DNA of 64,000 nucleotides from Arcobacter sp. (GCA_002869535.1 PKUK01000009.1:283030-347029), one strand, 5' to 3'; numbered from the stretch's first letter, positions 22,408 through 32,933 are shown. Numbers and translations are program-made. The notes: a model not told the origin generated them from the letters alone.

Positions 22408-23250
22408 TTATTTAACTATTTGATGAAGTTTAGAACACTGTGATAAAAAAACATCAGAGCCTGCCATATCTTGCATAATATCTTCAAATGAGTGGAAGTG
22501 AGCATTATAAACATATATAAAAATCTCATCTCCTCTTTCTAAAAAATGATGTTTCCCAAACTCAGTATACGCTGTAGCTCCTGCTGCTATTAAAAGACCT
22601 TTGTGTTTATTTATATCTTTTATAAAAGGTGGCAACTCTTCCAATGGTCCCAAATCTTCTTGGGTATTAAACTTATCTATCATCCAAGTTTTAAGTTGAT
22701 TGAAAAAGTAAGAGTATGATCGTACAGCACTAACTGTTCCATAATCCCTTAAAATCCCATCACGTCTAATAAACGAAGCAATATGAAACTTGTTTAATAT
22801 ACCATCTTCTTCAAAACTATCTATTTCTATAAAGTCATGGGCAATACCTTTTGAACCTTTTCCCCAGTTCTTTTTGGTACTTAGTTTGTTTCCATCTTGG
22901 ATTCTGTTTGAGCAGTCATTAAATGCACCAAAATATTTTGGTTTTAAATCTACTAATTTATCATTTTCATATACAAAATCACAGATTAATCCAACCTCAG
23001 CTTCAACTTGTAAGTGTTCTATATCGTTGTGAGTTATCTCATCTGTACAAATGGGAAACTGTGATAAAAAGCTGTCATGATTTGGAATATAAAAAGGAAA
23101 CAATCCCTTTGGTGCATCTTTTTCATCTGTTTTTATTACTGAAAATTCATCAGCTTCTCCAGCTTCTCCTAAGTGGTTTGCAAAGTTTCCTGCAACACCA
23201 AATCCTAAATAATCTTTTAATTCATCTAATTTTATATTGTGTCTATTCAT
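22408..23250 (-). CDS. Conserved protein, DUF5718-like
   Basis: 280 aa intact ORF, LKDYLGFGVAGNFANHLGEAGEA. Confidence 0.6.
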   Translation of the reverse strand: MNRHNIKLDELKDYLGFGVAGNFANHLGEAGEADEFSVIKTDEKDAPKGLFPFYIPNHDSFLSQFPICTDEITHNDIEHLQVEAEVGLICDFVYENDKLVDLKPKYFGAFNDCSNRIQDGNKLSTKKNWGKGSKGIAHDFIEIDSFEEDGILNKFHIASFIRRDGILRDYGTVSAVRSYSYFFNQLKTWMIDKFNTQEDLGPLEELPPFIKDINKHKGLLIAAGATAYTEFGKHHFLERGDEIFIYVYNAHFHSFEDIMQDMAGSDVFLSQCSKLHQIVK

Positions 23251-23374
23251 TTTTTTGCCTTCAATTTTTTAAATTTGTGACAATGTGTTTTTTTGTTTTT
23301 TGGATGATTATTTATTTGAGTGAGAATTTTTTCGTGAAGTTTATGTGGGTAGTTAAATTATATTGTCTAAAAAT

Positions 23375-23434
23375 CTACCTGGGGTTTAAACTCTTCTCAC
23401 CATAGTTGGCGACCTTGACGAGCTTTTTCATCAT
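23375..23434 (-). other. Possible micro-ORF/leader peptide MMKKLVKVANYGEKSLNPR
   Basis: Good ribosome-binding sequence AAAGGATATATGATG; locally GC-rich with uncommon codons (CTC GTC AAG GTC GCC). Confidence 0.3.
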
Positions 23435-23504
23435 ATATCCTTTCATATTAAATTACAGATAAAAGGTTACCCTCTTATCTATAAATTTAGCTTAAGAATT
23501 TTAA

Positions 23505-24488
23505 TTAAGCAAAAAATCTTTTTGTAACTTCATCTAACATTTTAGCCCCTGAGAAATGTGCTCTTTGAACTAATTCCCAGAAATATCTATATGTTGCTCT
23601 ATCATGTAACTCACCTTCATATTGAATAGGTCCCCACTCAGCATCTTGTGCAGCTAATAAAATATTTTGTGCAGCTTCAAGTTCTGTAAAGTCTGGTTTC
23701 ATAGCATCAACGATTGCTTGTACTTGTGTTGGGTAAATTGACCACATTCTCATAAATCCGAACTCATTTCTAGCTCTTTCTGCATCTTTAAATGTTTGGT
23801 ATGGATTTTTTAAATCTAATGTAACATTGTGACAAGGAATAACATGATTTTGGATAGCTGCTTGACATACTTTAGCTTTTGCAGCTCCAATTAATCTATG
23901 CTCAAATTGACCTGGGCTTCTCATATTAATAGCTGGGATTGCACCTTTGTAACCTGATACAAAGTCCATAAGACCGAAATCTAAAACTTGTAACCAAGGT
24001 AAAGTTGCAGTTTTCTCTACATCTTGTAATGCTCCATGAGTCTCAATTAAGATATGAATTGGAATCTCTCTTGTAATTCCAGCTTTTTTAGCTACCTCTT
24101 GAATATACTCAATTTGCATTTTTGCATCTTCATAAGAAGTTGATTTTGGTAAAGTTATATATGCTAACTTTTCACCAGCACCAGGAACTAAGATATCAAC
24201 ATCTTGTCTCCAATCAGGATGTGCAGCATCATGGATTCTTGTTCCTGCCATTGCATATGGGTTAGCATCAGAGTTTACAACTCTAACAATCATCTCTGCA
24301 TGTTCAACTTCTTTACCAGTCTCAGCTCCATCTTCACAATCACAAGTGATATCAAAAACAGGTCCAAGTTTCTTTTGCATCTCGAAACCTTTTAAAATAA
24401 GTTTCTCGCTACCTGCAAAGTGCTCACAAGTTGGGATGATTGGTAAAGATTTACCAGATTCAAATAGTGCTTCATTAGGGTGTGTCAT
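23505..24488 (-). CDS. CitE-like CoA-ester lyase (malyl-/beta-methylmalyl-CoA lyase type)
   Basis: DITCDCEDGA, IHILIETHG...VLDFGLMDFVSGYKG. Confidence 0.85.
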   Translation of the reverse strand: MTHPNEALFESGKSLPIIPTCEHFAGSEKLILKGFEMQKKLGPVFDITCDCEDGAETGKEVEHAEMIVRVVNSDANPYAMAGTRIHDAAHPDWRQDVDILVPGAGEKLAYITLPKSTSYEDAKMQIEYIQEVAKKAGITREIPIHILIETHGALQDVEKTATLPWLQVLDFGLMDFVSGYKGAIPAINMRSPGQFEHRLIGAAKAKVCQAAIQNHVIPCHNVTLDLKNPYQTFKDAERARNEFGFMRMWSIYPTQVQAIVDAMKPDFTELEAAQNILLAAQDAEWGPIQYEGELHDRATYRYFWELVQRAHFSGAKMLDEVTKRFFA

Positions 24489-24517
24489 ATTATTTTCCTT
24501 TTTTAAAATTTAATTTT

Positions 24518-25585
24518 TTACTTTTGTTTTCTTGGGATTACAACTGTGTAATCTAAATCTAAAACTACATTTTTAATATACTTTCCATTTTCATCGAAAG
24601 TAGATTCAACATCTTGGGCTTTCATATTTTTAAGACCAACCGTTCTTAATCTTAAAAGTCCAATATCATCTCTATTATCAAGTTCAATAGTCTCAATAAT
24701 TTCAGTAAATGCATAAATAGTATCACCTGCAAATGTTGGGTTTGCATGAGCTCCACTATTTATTGAGTAAAGCCATTGTGCATTTTGCAAACCATTAAAA
24801 GAGTTACTTCTTGCTATTGAGATAACATGACCTCCATACATAAGTCGCTGTTTCATAGGGCTACTTTGCATCATAAAATCATCAAAATGAACTTTTGCAT
24901 TATTTTGATAAAGTTTAGTTGCTAGTGTATGGTCACTATTATCAACAGTGATTCCCTCTGGATGGTTTAATCTTTCACCTGCTTCATAATCTTCAAAAAA
25001 GTATTTTCCACCAGTTGCATCTGTGTCAATATCTTTTTGAACTGGGATATTAATACTACTTCCTATTGGTAAAGTTTTTTCAAAAGTAGGAACATCATTT
25101 GTACCTAAGATTGTCTCTTTATCTTTTTTGTGAGCCATAACCCATCTTTTAAGATTTAAAACCTCTTTTTCATCTTGGTTATATCCAATAGAGTGAACAT
25201 AAACTACTCCACTTTTACCATTTGAGTTCTCTTTTAAGCCAATTACTTCAGTTTCTAGTCTTACAGTATCACCTACAAATACAGGATTAGGAAAAGATAC
25301 TTCTGCATAACCTAAGTTTGCAATTGCATTTAAAGAGATATCTTGAACTGATTTTCCAAATGTTAAATGGAACATCAATAAATCATCAAGAGGTTTTTTC
25401 TCATAACCCATCTTTTGTGCTAACAAATCAGATGAATGTAAAGCAAATCTACTTCCAGTTAAGGCGATGTAAAAAGATACATCACCATCTGTTATTGTTC
25501 TAGGAAGTGGATGAATTATTTTTTGACCGATAGTAAAATCTTAAAAAAAGTTTCCAAAATTGATTTTAGTGCTTATTTTAGACAT
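24518..25585 (-). pseudogene. MaoC-family (mesaconyl-CoA-type) hydratase interrupted by in-frame TAA near the N-terminus (complement 25541-25543)
   Basis: MSKISTKINFGNFF*DFTIGQKIIHPLPRTITDGDVSFYIALTGSRFALHSSDLLAQKMGY... continuous with ORF 24518..25426. Confidence 0.85.
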
Positions 25586-25594
25586 ATTTCTCCC

Positions 25595-28114
25595 TTATTT
25601 ACCAAATAGATTTTGACCCAATGATTTATATGTTTCATATAATGTTATCATCTTTTTAGCCCACTTGATTCTACTTGTATCCACTAATTTATCTTTGTAT
25701 TGAATTACTTCTTTACCCTCTTTTGCAGCTTCATCAAACTTAGCAATCATCTCTTCATACTCTTGAACTTCTTTTCTTTTTGGAGTAAAGATATCATTGA
25801 TATACTCAGCTTGTACTGGATGAATTAAAGCTTTTCCATCAAAACCTAAATCATAGGCATCTTTAGTTGAAGCTTCACAAGCAAACTCATCATGAACATC
25901 ATAATGAGGTCCATCAATAACTGTTTTACCATATGCTTTTGCAGATAAGGCAATACGAGCTAGATAATTAAACATCGCTTTTGAACCTCTTTTAATATCT
26001 ATTTGAAGTCTATTTGATAAGTTATTAGAACCCACAACTACAACTTCTAATTTAGTACTAGATGCACAAATATCAGGCGAGTTTAAAATCGCAAGTGGAG
26101 TTTCAATCATAACCATCATAGTTAGGTTTGGATTAACTTCCATCAAGGCTTTTTCAGCTTGGGCTACTTGTTCAACTGTTTCAATTAATGAGAATAATAT
26201 CCCATCTATATCAAGTTCACCTGCAAGTGCCATATCTTTTTTGAACTCTTCACTTCCAACTGCATTTACTCTTAGTATTCTCTCAGATTCTCCAAATTTT
26301 GAACCCTCTTCTTTGTATACTTCTCTTATTACATTTCTTGCAGTCTCTTTTTGCTCATGTAAAATTGCTTCTAAATCAAATACTACACTATCTGCTAGTA
26401 TTGATTTTGCTTTTTTAACAAACTTTTTATTATATGCAGGAACAAAAATCATTGATCTTCTTGCTTTATATTCAATAACTTCTTCACCACTCTCTTTAGC
26501 GTGATGTTGTTCATGCAGTTGTTTTACAAGTTGTTTTCTAAGAACTTTTCCATTTTTTGTTCTTGGATAATCTTTAAGTGCAAAAATCTCTTTTGGTGCT
26601 TTATATTTTGCTAAATTAGCTTGAGAGAATGCTAATATTTCAGCCTCTTTTTCAGCACTTAAATCTTCATGTCCAATTACAGCAATAGCAACTATTGTTT
26701 TATCTTTACCAATATCTAAACCAAAAGCAACACAATCAGCAACTGCATCATGAGTTTTTACAACTCTTTCGATTTCATGTGGAGATACTCTAAACCCAAA
26801 AGTATTGATAATATCATCTTTTCTACCTATGAACCATATATATCCATCTTTATCTCTTTTTGCATAATCACCTGTAAAGAAGTAACCATCATGTCTAGCT
26901 TTTGATGTCTCTTCTTCAAGTTGCCAGTACTCTAAAAACAGTCCTGGATCATCAACTCCTATACAAATCATCCCTTCTTCTTCTAAGGCTACCTCTTCTA
27001 AAGTTTCAGGGTCTAGAAGTTTTACAATATGTCCTGGTTGAACAAATCCTGCACTTCCAGGTCTAATTGGGTTGTTTTTAGAGTGTGAAATATAATAAGA
27101 ACATTCACTCATCCCGATTGCTTCAAAGATATCTTGGTTGAATTTTTCTCTCCAAAGTCCTAACATCTCATCAGATAAATGCTCACCAGCACTCATACAA
27201 TATCTTAGACTTGGACAATCTTTAATTGTAAAATCTGTTTTTTGAATAATTTGTCTATAAATAGTTGGAACTCCAATGAATATAGTACATTGATGTTTTT
27301 TAATCAAATTAATCCAAGTAGATGCATCATTTGCACCTTCATAAGCAATAACCGTATGACCATTAAACAATGGATCCATAAGAGCTGAACCTAATACATA
27401 TGTCCAGTTGAATTTACCAGAGTGCATGATTCTATCATTCTCTTTAAAATCAAACCAATACTCAGTTGCAGGAGTTCTTCCTACTAATGATCTATGTGAA
27501 TGTAAAACACCCTTTGGATAACCAGTTGTTCCTGATGTATATACTAAATATGCAGGCTCTCCTGATTTTGATTTATAGTGATTTGGTGTTGCATCACCAT
27601 TTTTTAAAATCTCACTTAAAGAGTAAACTTTAATACCTTTTGGTTTTTCAAGTTCATCTACACTATCTATTCCTGCAACTATAATTGTTTTTAAGTTATC
27701 CACATTTTCTAAATATGGCAGTAAGTTTTTATACATAGATGCTGATAATACAATAGCACTAGCTTGTGAATCTTCTGCTAGGTACTTAACTTCTGAACCA
27801 CTCAAAAGTGTAGAAGTAGGAACTGCAATGATTCCCGCTTTTATAGCACCAAAGAAAGAGATTGGATAAGCTAAAGAGTTTTTTAAACAAACTAAAACCC
27901 TATCTCTTGCACCAATTCCAATACTTGTAAGGAAATTAGCAACTTGATCTGATCTTGTAGCTAAATCTTTATAAGTTATCTCATCAGTTCCTAATTTATC
28001 ATCTTCTATTATCATAGCTGTACTGTTCTCTTTAGGTGTTCCTACGTGAGCAGATGTACAAGCTACACCAATATTTAAAAATTCAGGTACGTCGATTTTT
28101 ATTGTTGAACTCAT
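25595..28114 (-). CDS. Fusion protein: AMP-forming acyl-CoA ligase + CitE/HpcH-HpaI lyase domain
   Basis: AYLVYTSGTTGYPKGVLHSH, GDYAKRDKDGYIWFIGRKDDIINTFGFRVSP, YPRTKNGKVLRK; then RRSMIFVPAYNKKFVKKAKSILADSVVFDLE...MIETPLAILNS. Confidence 0.9.
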   Translation of the reverse strand: MSSTIKIDVPEFLNIGVACTSAHVGTPKENSTAMIIEDDKLGTDEITYKDLATRSDQVANFLTSIGIGARDRVLVCLKNSLAYPISFFGAIKAGIIAVPTSTLLSGSEVKYLAEDSQASAIVLSASMYKNLLPYLENVDNLKTIIVAGIDSVDELEKPKGIKVYSLSEILKNGDATPNHYKSKSGEPAYLVYTSGTTGYPKGVLHSHRSLVGRTPATEYWFDFKENDRIMHSGKFNWTYVLGSALMDPLFNGHTVIAYEGANDASTWINLIKKHQCTIFIGVPTIYRQIIQKTDFTIKDCPSLRYCMSAGEHLSDEMLGLWREKFNQDIFEAIGMSECSYYISHSKNNPIRPGSAGFVQPGHIVKLLDPETLEEVALEEEGMICIGVDDPGLFLEYWQLEEETSKARHDGYFFTGDYAKRDKDGYIWFIGRKDDIINTFGFRVSPHEIERVVKTHDAVADCVAFGLDIGKDKTIVAIAVIGHEDLSAEKEAEILAFSQANLAKYKAPKEIFALKDYPRTKNGKVLRKQLVKQLHEQHHAKESGEEVIEYKARRSMIFVPAYNKKFVKKAKSILADSVVFDLEAILHEQKETARNVIREVYKEEGSKFGESERILRVNAVGSEEFKKDMALAGELDIDGILFSLIETVEQVAQAEKALMEVNPNLTMMVMIETPLAILNSPDICASSTKLEVVVVGSNNLSNRLQIDIKRGSKAMFNYLARIALSAKAYGKTVIDGPHYDVHDEFACEASTKDAYDLGFDGKALIHPVQAEYINDIFTPKRKEVQEYEEMIAKFDEAAKEGKEVIQYKDKLVDTSRIKWAKKMITLYETYKSLGQNLFGK

Positions 28115-28127
28115 ATTATATTCCTTA

Positions 28128-29261
28128 CTATATTTGACCGTATGGCCAGTTTTCTTTAAATGTATGTAACGGCATTTTGTTTAGTACTGTTAATGCGAAA
28201 GCTTGATCTTCTTTACTTAAACTTCTTAAGGCATAACCTCTTAAAAGATTTTGTAATGATTTACCAAACATTGGTGGATCTAACATCTCACCTTTATATC
28301 TAATAGCTCCACTTAAAAGTGCATCTGCTTCAAGAGCAGCTTTTAAGATTTCAATATCTTTTGCTGTCTCTTTTGGAGATGGTGTAAAAGCAACTTTACA
28401 AACATTGATATGATTTGGAGTAATAACTTGTTTACCTGTTAATCCCATAGCCGTTTCTCTTTGTGCATGAGCATAAACATGTCTTGATGCATCATCACCA
28501 TGTAAATCTAACCATCTTCTAATATCTTTTTTCTCAACACAAGAATCAGGTAAAGAGTTTGGAGTAAGTAATACTTCAACACCACCAATTACACCTTTAC
28601 CTTTAATTCTAGCTTCCATTGTAAGCATATTAAAGAAAGTCTCTAACTCATCAATCCAACCCTCAGGTGTGATTTTGTAAGCCATTGCTTTTGAGAAGTC
28701 ATGGATACCAAATACAACGTGTTGTACTGTTGAGTGACTCATAAGCTTATCAGCTATTTGAAGTGACTTTGGATGCTCAATAATTGGTTGAATTTGTAAA
28801 TTACTACCAATAGAAACTAACCAAGAAGATAAATCTCTAATCTCAGCGTCCCCATAAACCTCACCAGCTTTTGCTAAAACAATTGCATCAATATATTTGT
28901 GTACTTGTTTTAACATTTTTAAATCTTCTTCATACTCATCAGTTCTAAAAGGATTTATTCTAATAGCTATTTGAAAATCTCTCTCTGGAAATTTTGGTAA
29001 CTCTTGAATTAAAAGCTCTCTACTCATAGCTTTTTGTCTACATCCATCTTCCAAGTCAAATAACACTGTATGTGCTTTTGTCTTATAAGCATGTTTTTGA
29101 AGTCTAAGTTTTGCTTGCTCCATTGTTTCATAGCTACCATCAAGTGGATTAAACTTGATTGGAGGATAGTATATTTGAATTCCAGGCCAATGCCCACCTA
29201 ATACTGGTTTTAAATCATCATTTGCAGTTAATTTTGATAAATCTATAATAGACGAAGTCAT
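28128..29261 (-). CDS. HpcH/HpaI-CitE family CoA lyase
   Basis: HTVLFDLEDGCRQKA, IIEHPKSLQIADKL...VVFGIHDFSKAM; start trimmed to MTSSIIDL, preceded by AAAGGT. Confidence 0.85.
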   Translation of the reverse strand: MTSSIIDLSKLTANDDLKPVLGGHWPGIQIYYPPIKFNPLDGSYETMEQAKLRLQKHAYKTKAHTVLFDLEDGCRQKAMSRELLIQELPKFPERDFQIAIRINPFRTDEYEEDLKMLKQVHKYIDAIVLAKAGEVYGDAEIRDLSSWLVSIGSNLQIQPIIEHPKSLQIADKLMSHSTVQHVVFGIHDFSKAMAYKITPEGWIDELETFFNMLTMEARIKGKGVIGGVEVLLTPNSLPDSCVEKKDIRRWLDLHGDDASRHVYAHAQRETAMGLTGKQVITPNHINVCKVAFTPSPKETAKDIEILKAALEADALLSGAIRYKGEMLDPPMFGKSLQNLLRGYALRSLSKEDQAFALTVLNKMPLHTFKENWPYGQI

Positions 29262-29644
29262 GATATTTACCTTTATATATTTTATTTTTTTATTACTTTT
29301 TTGAAGCAATACCTCTTCTTGTGAGAGAATTAATCCATACATAATATAAACTCAAATATAAAATTTTTTATTAGTTTTTAGATTAAGAAAAAATTTATAA
29401 ACTGATATTTAGCCCATATTATAGGCTTTATAGAGGTTTACAATTTTGTAAGTTTCACATAGTGAGAAAAAAAAGTCTAAAACTCTTACTATCCACAATA
29501 AAATCTTTTCAATTGCTTATTAAAATGTTCATTTCTTACCCAAAGAATAGTTTCAAGAAATTTTTAAGCTTATATAAAAGCAAAGATAAGGCAATTTAAA
29601 TAAAAAATGATAAAATAAGAAAAATCAAATAAAGAGATATACTA

Positions 29645-30370
29645 TTGCAAAATCATAATAAATCCTTAACCAAAGGGTTATCAATACTTAAATCAATCAT
29701 GAAATCAAATGTCCCTTTGACGGCAAACTATTTATGCCAAATACATGATATAGATAAAAGTACTATGTCAAGACTTATTTCAACACTACTTTGTGAAGGT
29801 TTTATAGAGTATGTTGAAAACTCTAAAGAGATAGTACTGAGTGATATTATGAAAAACATCTCACAAAAAGAGTCAAGGGAGAAAATTGTAGATAGGACTA
29901 AAGTCTTACTTGATGAAATATATTATTTAACCCAAGAGTGTTCTTATGTTGGTATTTTAGATGATAACGCCGTTTTATATTTAAATCAAGTGGATAAATC
30001 AACTAGAGTTTTAAAAACAAAAGACTCTATTGGACTTCATGCGCCACTTCATGCAAATGCATTTGGGAAAGTTTTATTAGCCTTTGAAAATGTAAATTTG
30101 AAAAATCTAGATTTAAAAAAATATACAGCAAACACTATTACTACTGTGACAAAACTACAAAAAGAGATCGAACTAGTTCAACAAAGGGGGTATGCAATAG
30201 GTTTTGAGGAGTATGAGTTTGGTCTTTTTTCTATTGCCGTTCCATATTTTAACAACAAAAAAGAGTTTGTAGGAACTGTTGGAATTTCTGGACTTTCTGC
30301 GAGAGTAAATAAAGAAAAATCCCATGAATTAGCTAAAAAAATATTTAATTTGGTAAATCCAGTTATCTAA
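29645..30370 (+). CDS. IclR-family transcriptional regulator
   Basis: N-terminal HTH (KSLTKGLSILKSIMKSNVPLTANYLCQIHDIDKSTMSRLISTL) and C-terminal IclR effector domain; TTG or alternative start likely. Confidence 0.9.
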   Translation: MQNHNKSLTKGLSILKSIMKSNVPLTANYLCQIHDIDKSTMSRLISTLLCEGFIEYVENSKEIVLSDIMKNISQKESREKIVDRTKVLLDEIYYLTQECSYVGILDDNAVLYLNQVDKSTRVLKTKDSIGLHAPLHANAFGKVLLAFENVNLKNLDLKKYTANTITTVTKLQKEIELVQQRGYAIGFEEYEFGLFSIAVPYFNNKKEFVGTVGISGLSARVNKEKSHELAKKIFNLVNPVI

Positions 30371-30753
30371 TCTTTTTTTATTTTTATTAAAATATTGTGC
30401 TCTTTATCTCTAAACACTGTCTCTTTTTTATTGTTATCAAAAATTGTCTTTAAAAAATCTTCTTTATATGAAGAGTGTAAATACTTTTTATTAAACTCTT
30501 TTGAACTCTCACACTCAAAAGTTGATTTGCAAACCCTATTTTCATAAAACTTCAAATCTAAAACAGTTTTACCAGCACTATATATTTGTACTTGTGTGTA
30601 ATTTTCAAAGGTAGATATAAACCCTTTATCATAAAACTTCATAGTAGGAGTTTTTATCAAAATAGTTGCACTTGTTGAATTAATAATTTGCTTTTGTGCA
30701 CATGAGCTTAGAAACAAAACCGTAAAGATTAAGCCTGTAAATGTTTTAATCAA
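30367..30753 (-). CDS. Hypothetical lipoprotein
   Basis: Signal peptide with lipobox LFLSSC. Confidence 0.65.
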   Translation of the reverse strand: MIKTFTGLIFTVLFLSSCAQKQIINSTSATILIKTPTMKFYDKGFISTFENYTQVQIYSAGKTVLDLKFYENRVCKSTFECESSKEFNKKYLHSSYKEDFLKTIFDNNKKETVFRDKEHNILIKIKKD

Positions 30754-30815
30754 AAACTGCTCCTCTTTTAATTTGAAAATAATTTTACTATAATACGATT
30801 AAATAAAGGATTTAA

Positions 30816-31889
30816 ATGCTTGTTCACATATGCTGTTCTGTTGATAGTCACTATTTTTTACAAAGACTTCAACAAGATTTACCAGATGAAAAATTGGTTG
30901 GTTTTTTTTATGACCCTAATATTCATCCTTACAATGAATACTTACTTAGACTAAAAGATGTTGAATACTCTTGCCATAAATTAGACATAGAGTTAATAGA
31001 GGGACCTTATAATCTCGATGAGTGGTTAAAAAAAGTAAAAGGCTTAGAAGATGAGCCAGAAAAAGGCGACAGATGCACAGTTTGTTTTGATGATAGATTA
31101 GAAACAACTGTTAAAAAAGCTATTGAATTGGGTCATGATAAATTCACAACAACCCTTTTAATCTCTCCTAAAAAATCCCAAGAAAAACTTGAAATAATTG
31201 GAAATGAGTTAGAAAAAAAATACAATATTAAATGGATTTTCAAAGATTATCGAAGTGGCAAAGGTGTAGAAGAACAAGCAAAAGTGGTAAAAGAAAACTC
31301 ATTTTATAGACAAAATTATTGTGGTTGTTTATTTGGATTGAGCGCACAACGAGAAAGCCAAGACAAACTAATGGATGAGATGTTTTTGCCTATTTCAAAC
31401 CAAATTTTACCCCAATCAATAGAGTATCGACTAGAATTATATAACAACAGAACAAATTTAGATGAAACACATATCCCATACAAAATAGTAAAACAGCGGT
31501 TTTTAAACTATAGACTTTTAAATGCTAAAGTAAAAGTGGATAAGAAAATTGTTCCTTCATATTTTTTATGTTACTCAACAGTAAACAAAGGTAAAACAAG
31601 TGGAAGAATTGCATTTGAAAAGGCTGAAATACATTATCTAAATAAAGATGAAGTAAAAATTATCACCGTAGATACCTTCAATGACTTTACCCAATCACAC
31701 TATAGAGATGTAAAAGATTTGATGTATCATCCTTTAACATTTGAAGCTGAGTTAAAAGTAAGAAGTGAAATTACACAAAATCCTTATGGTTTATCAGCAA
31801 TTGTAATTATTGATGAAATAATTGATGTAAAATATGAAATAGATATAGATGCAAAAATTTATGAAGATGTAAAAGAGGTAATTATATAA
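30816..31889 (+). CDS. queH: Epoxyqueuosine reductase QueH
   Basis: MLVHICCSVDSHYF, FYDPNIHPYNEYLLR, RCTVCFDDRLETT, NYCGCLFG. Confidence 0.88.
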   Translation: MLVHICCSVDSHYFLQRLQQDLPDEKLVGFFYDPNIHPYNEYLLRLKDVEYSCHKLDIELIEGPYNLDEWLKKVKGLEDEPEKGDRCTVCFDDRLETTVKKAIELGHDKFTTTLLISPKKSQEKLEIIGNELEKKYNIKWIFKDYRSGKGVEEQAKVVKENSFYRQNYCGCLFGLSAQRESQDKLMDEMFLPISNQILPQSIEYRLELYNNRTNLDETHIPYKIVKQRFLNYRLLNAKVKVDKKIVPSYFLCYSTVNKGKTSGRIAFEKAEIHYLNKDEVKIITVDTFNDFTQSHYRDVKDLMYHPLTFEAELKVRSEITQNPYGLSAIVIIDEIIDVKYEIDIDAKIYEDVKEVII

Positions 31890-32933
31890 ATGAAACTTCT
31901 TGTAAGTGCTATGGAAACCTCTTCAAATATACACTTAGCAGAGTTAAAAAAACATCTAAATGAGGATGTTGAACTTTTTGGGATATTTGATAAAAAACTA
32001 GGAAATCCAAATTATGATATTGAACAACTTGCTATCATGGGATTTGTTGATGCTATAAAAAGATTACCATTTTTCTTTAAACTAAAAGATGAGATGGTAG
32101 AACTAGCAAAAGATGCGAATAAAGTTTTACTTATGGATTCTTCTGGATTTAATCTACCTTTAGCAAAAGCTCTTAAAAATAAGTATCCAAATAAAGAGAT
32201 TATTTATTATATTTTACCCCAAGCTTGGGCATGGAAAAAAGGTAGAATTCCTAAAATAGAAAAATACTGTGATAAACTATGTTCAATCTTACCTTTTGAA
32301 AAAGAGTATTACTCAAAAAAAGAAAAAATAACTTATGTAGGTCATCCCTTATTGGATGAAATAAAAGATTACAAAACTACAGCTTCAAGCACAAATAAAA
32401 TAGCTTTTATGCCAGGAAGTAGAAAAAATGAGATTATAAATCTTATGCCTATATTTAAAGAACTAATTAAAAGTATTCCAAATAAAGAGTATATTTTAAT
32501 CATCCCTTCAAAATTTGATGAAGAGTATATTAAAACTATTTATGGTGATATTTCAGCCTTTACTATTTCAAATAATGCCCATGAAAGCTTAAAAAATGCA
32601 GATTATGCCTTTATTTGTAGTGGTACTGCAACCTTAGAAGCCGCACTTATAGGAACACCCTTTACACTTTCTTATATTGCTAAAAAGCTAGATTATTTTA
32701 TTGGTTCAAGACTTGTAAAACTTCCAGCAGTAGGATTAGCCAATATTTTCTTTTCAAAAATGCAAAAAGAGTTAATTCACAGTGAATTTTTACAAGAAAA
32801 TGTAAGCGTTGAAAACCTTTTAAATGACTATAAAAAGATGGATACTAACAAATTCATGGATAATTCAAAAACATTAAGGGAATATCTAAAATTTGGAAGT
32901 TCTAAGAATGTGGCTCACATAATTCAAAACTAA
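31890..32933 (+). CDS. lpxB: Lipid-A-disaccharide synthase
   Basis: IYYILPQAWAWKKGRI, GHPLLDEI, FMPGSRKNEI, CSGTATLEAAL. Confidence 0.93.
   Translation: MKLLVSAMETSSNIHLAELKKHLNEDVELFGIFDKKLGNPNYDIEQLAIMGFVDAIKRLPFFFKLKDEMVELAKDANKVLLMDSSGFNLPLAKALKNKYPNKEIIYYILPQAWAWKKGRIPKIEKYCDKLCSILPFEKEYYSKKEKITYVGHPLLDEIKDYKTTASSTNKIAFMPGSRKNEIINLMPIFKELIKSIPNKEYILIIPSKFDEEYIKTIYGDISAFTISNNAHESLKNADYAFICSGTATLEAALIGTPFTLSYIAKKLDYFIGSRLVKLPAVGLANIFFSKMQKELIHSEFLQENVSVENLLNDYKKMDTNKFMDNSKTLREYLKFGSSKNVAHIIQN

Noticed and set aside
22923-23405. 160-aa plus-strand ORF opposite the DUF5718-like gene
   Set aside because: Composition (runs of L, H, Q, F) is that of an antisense artefact; overlaps a better-supported minus-strand gene.
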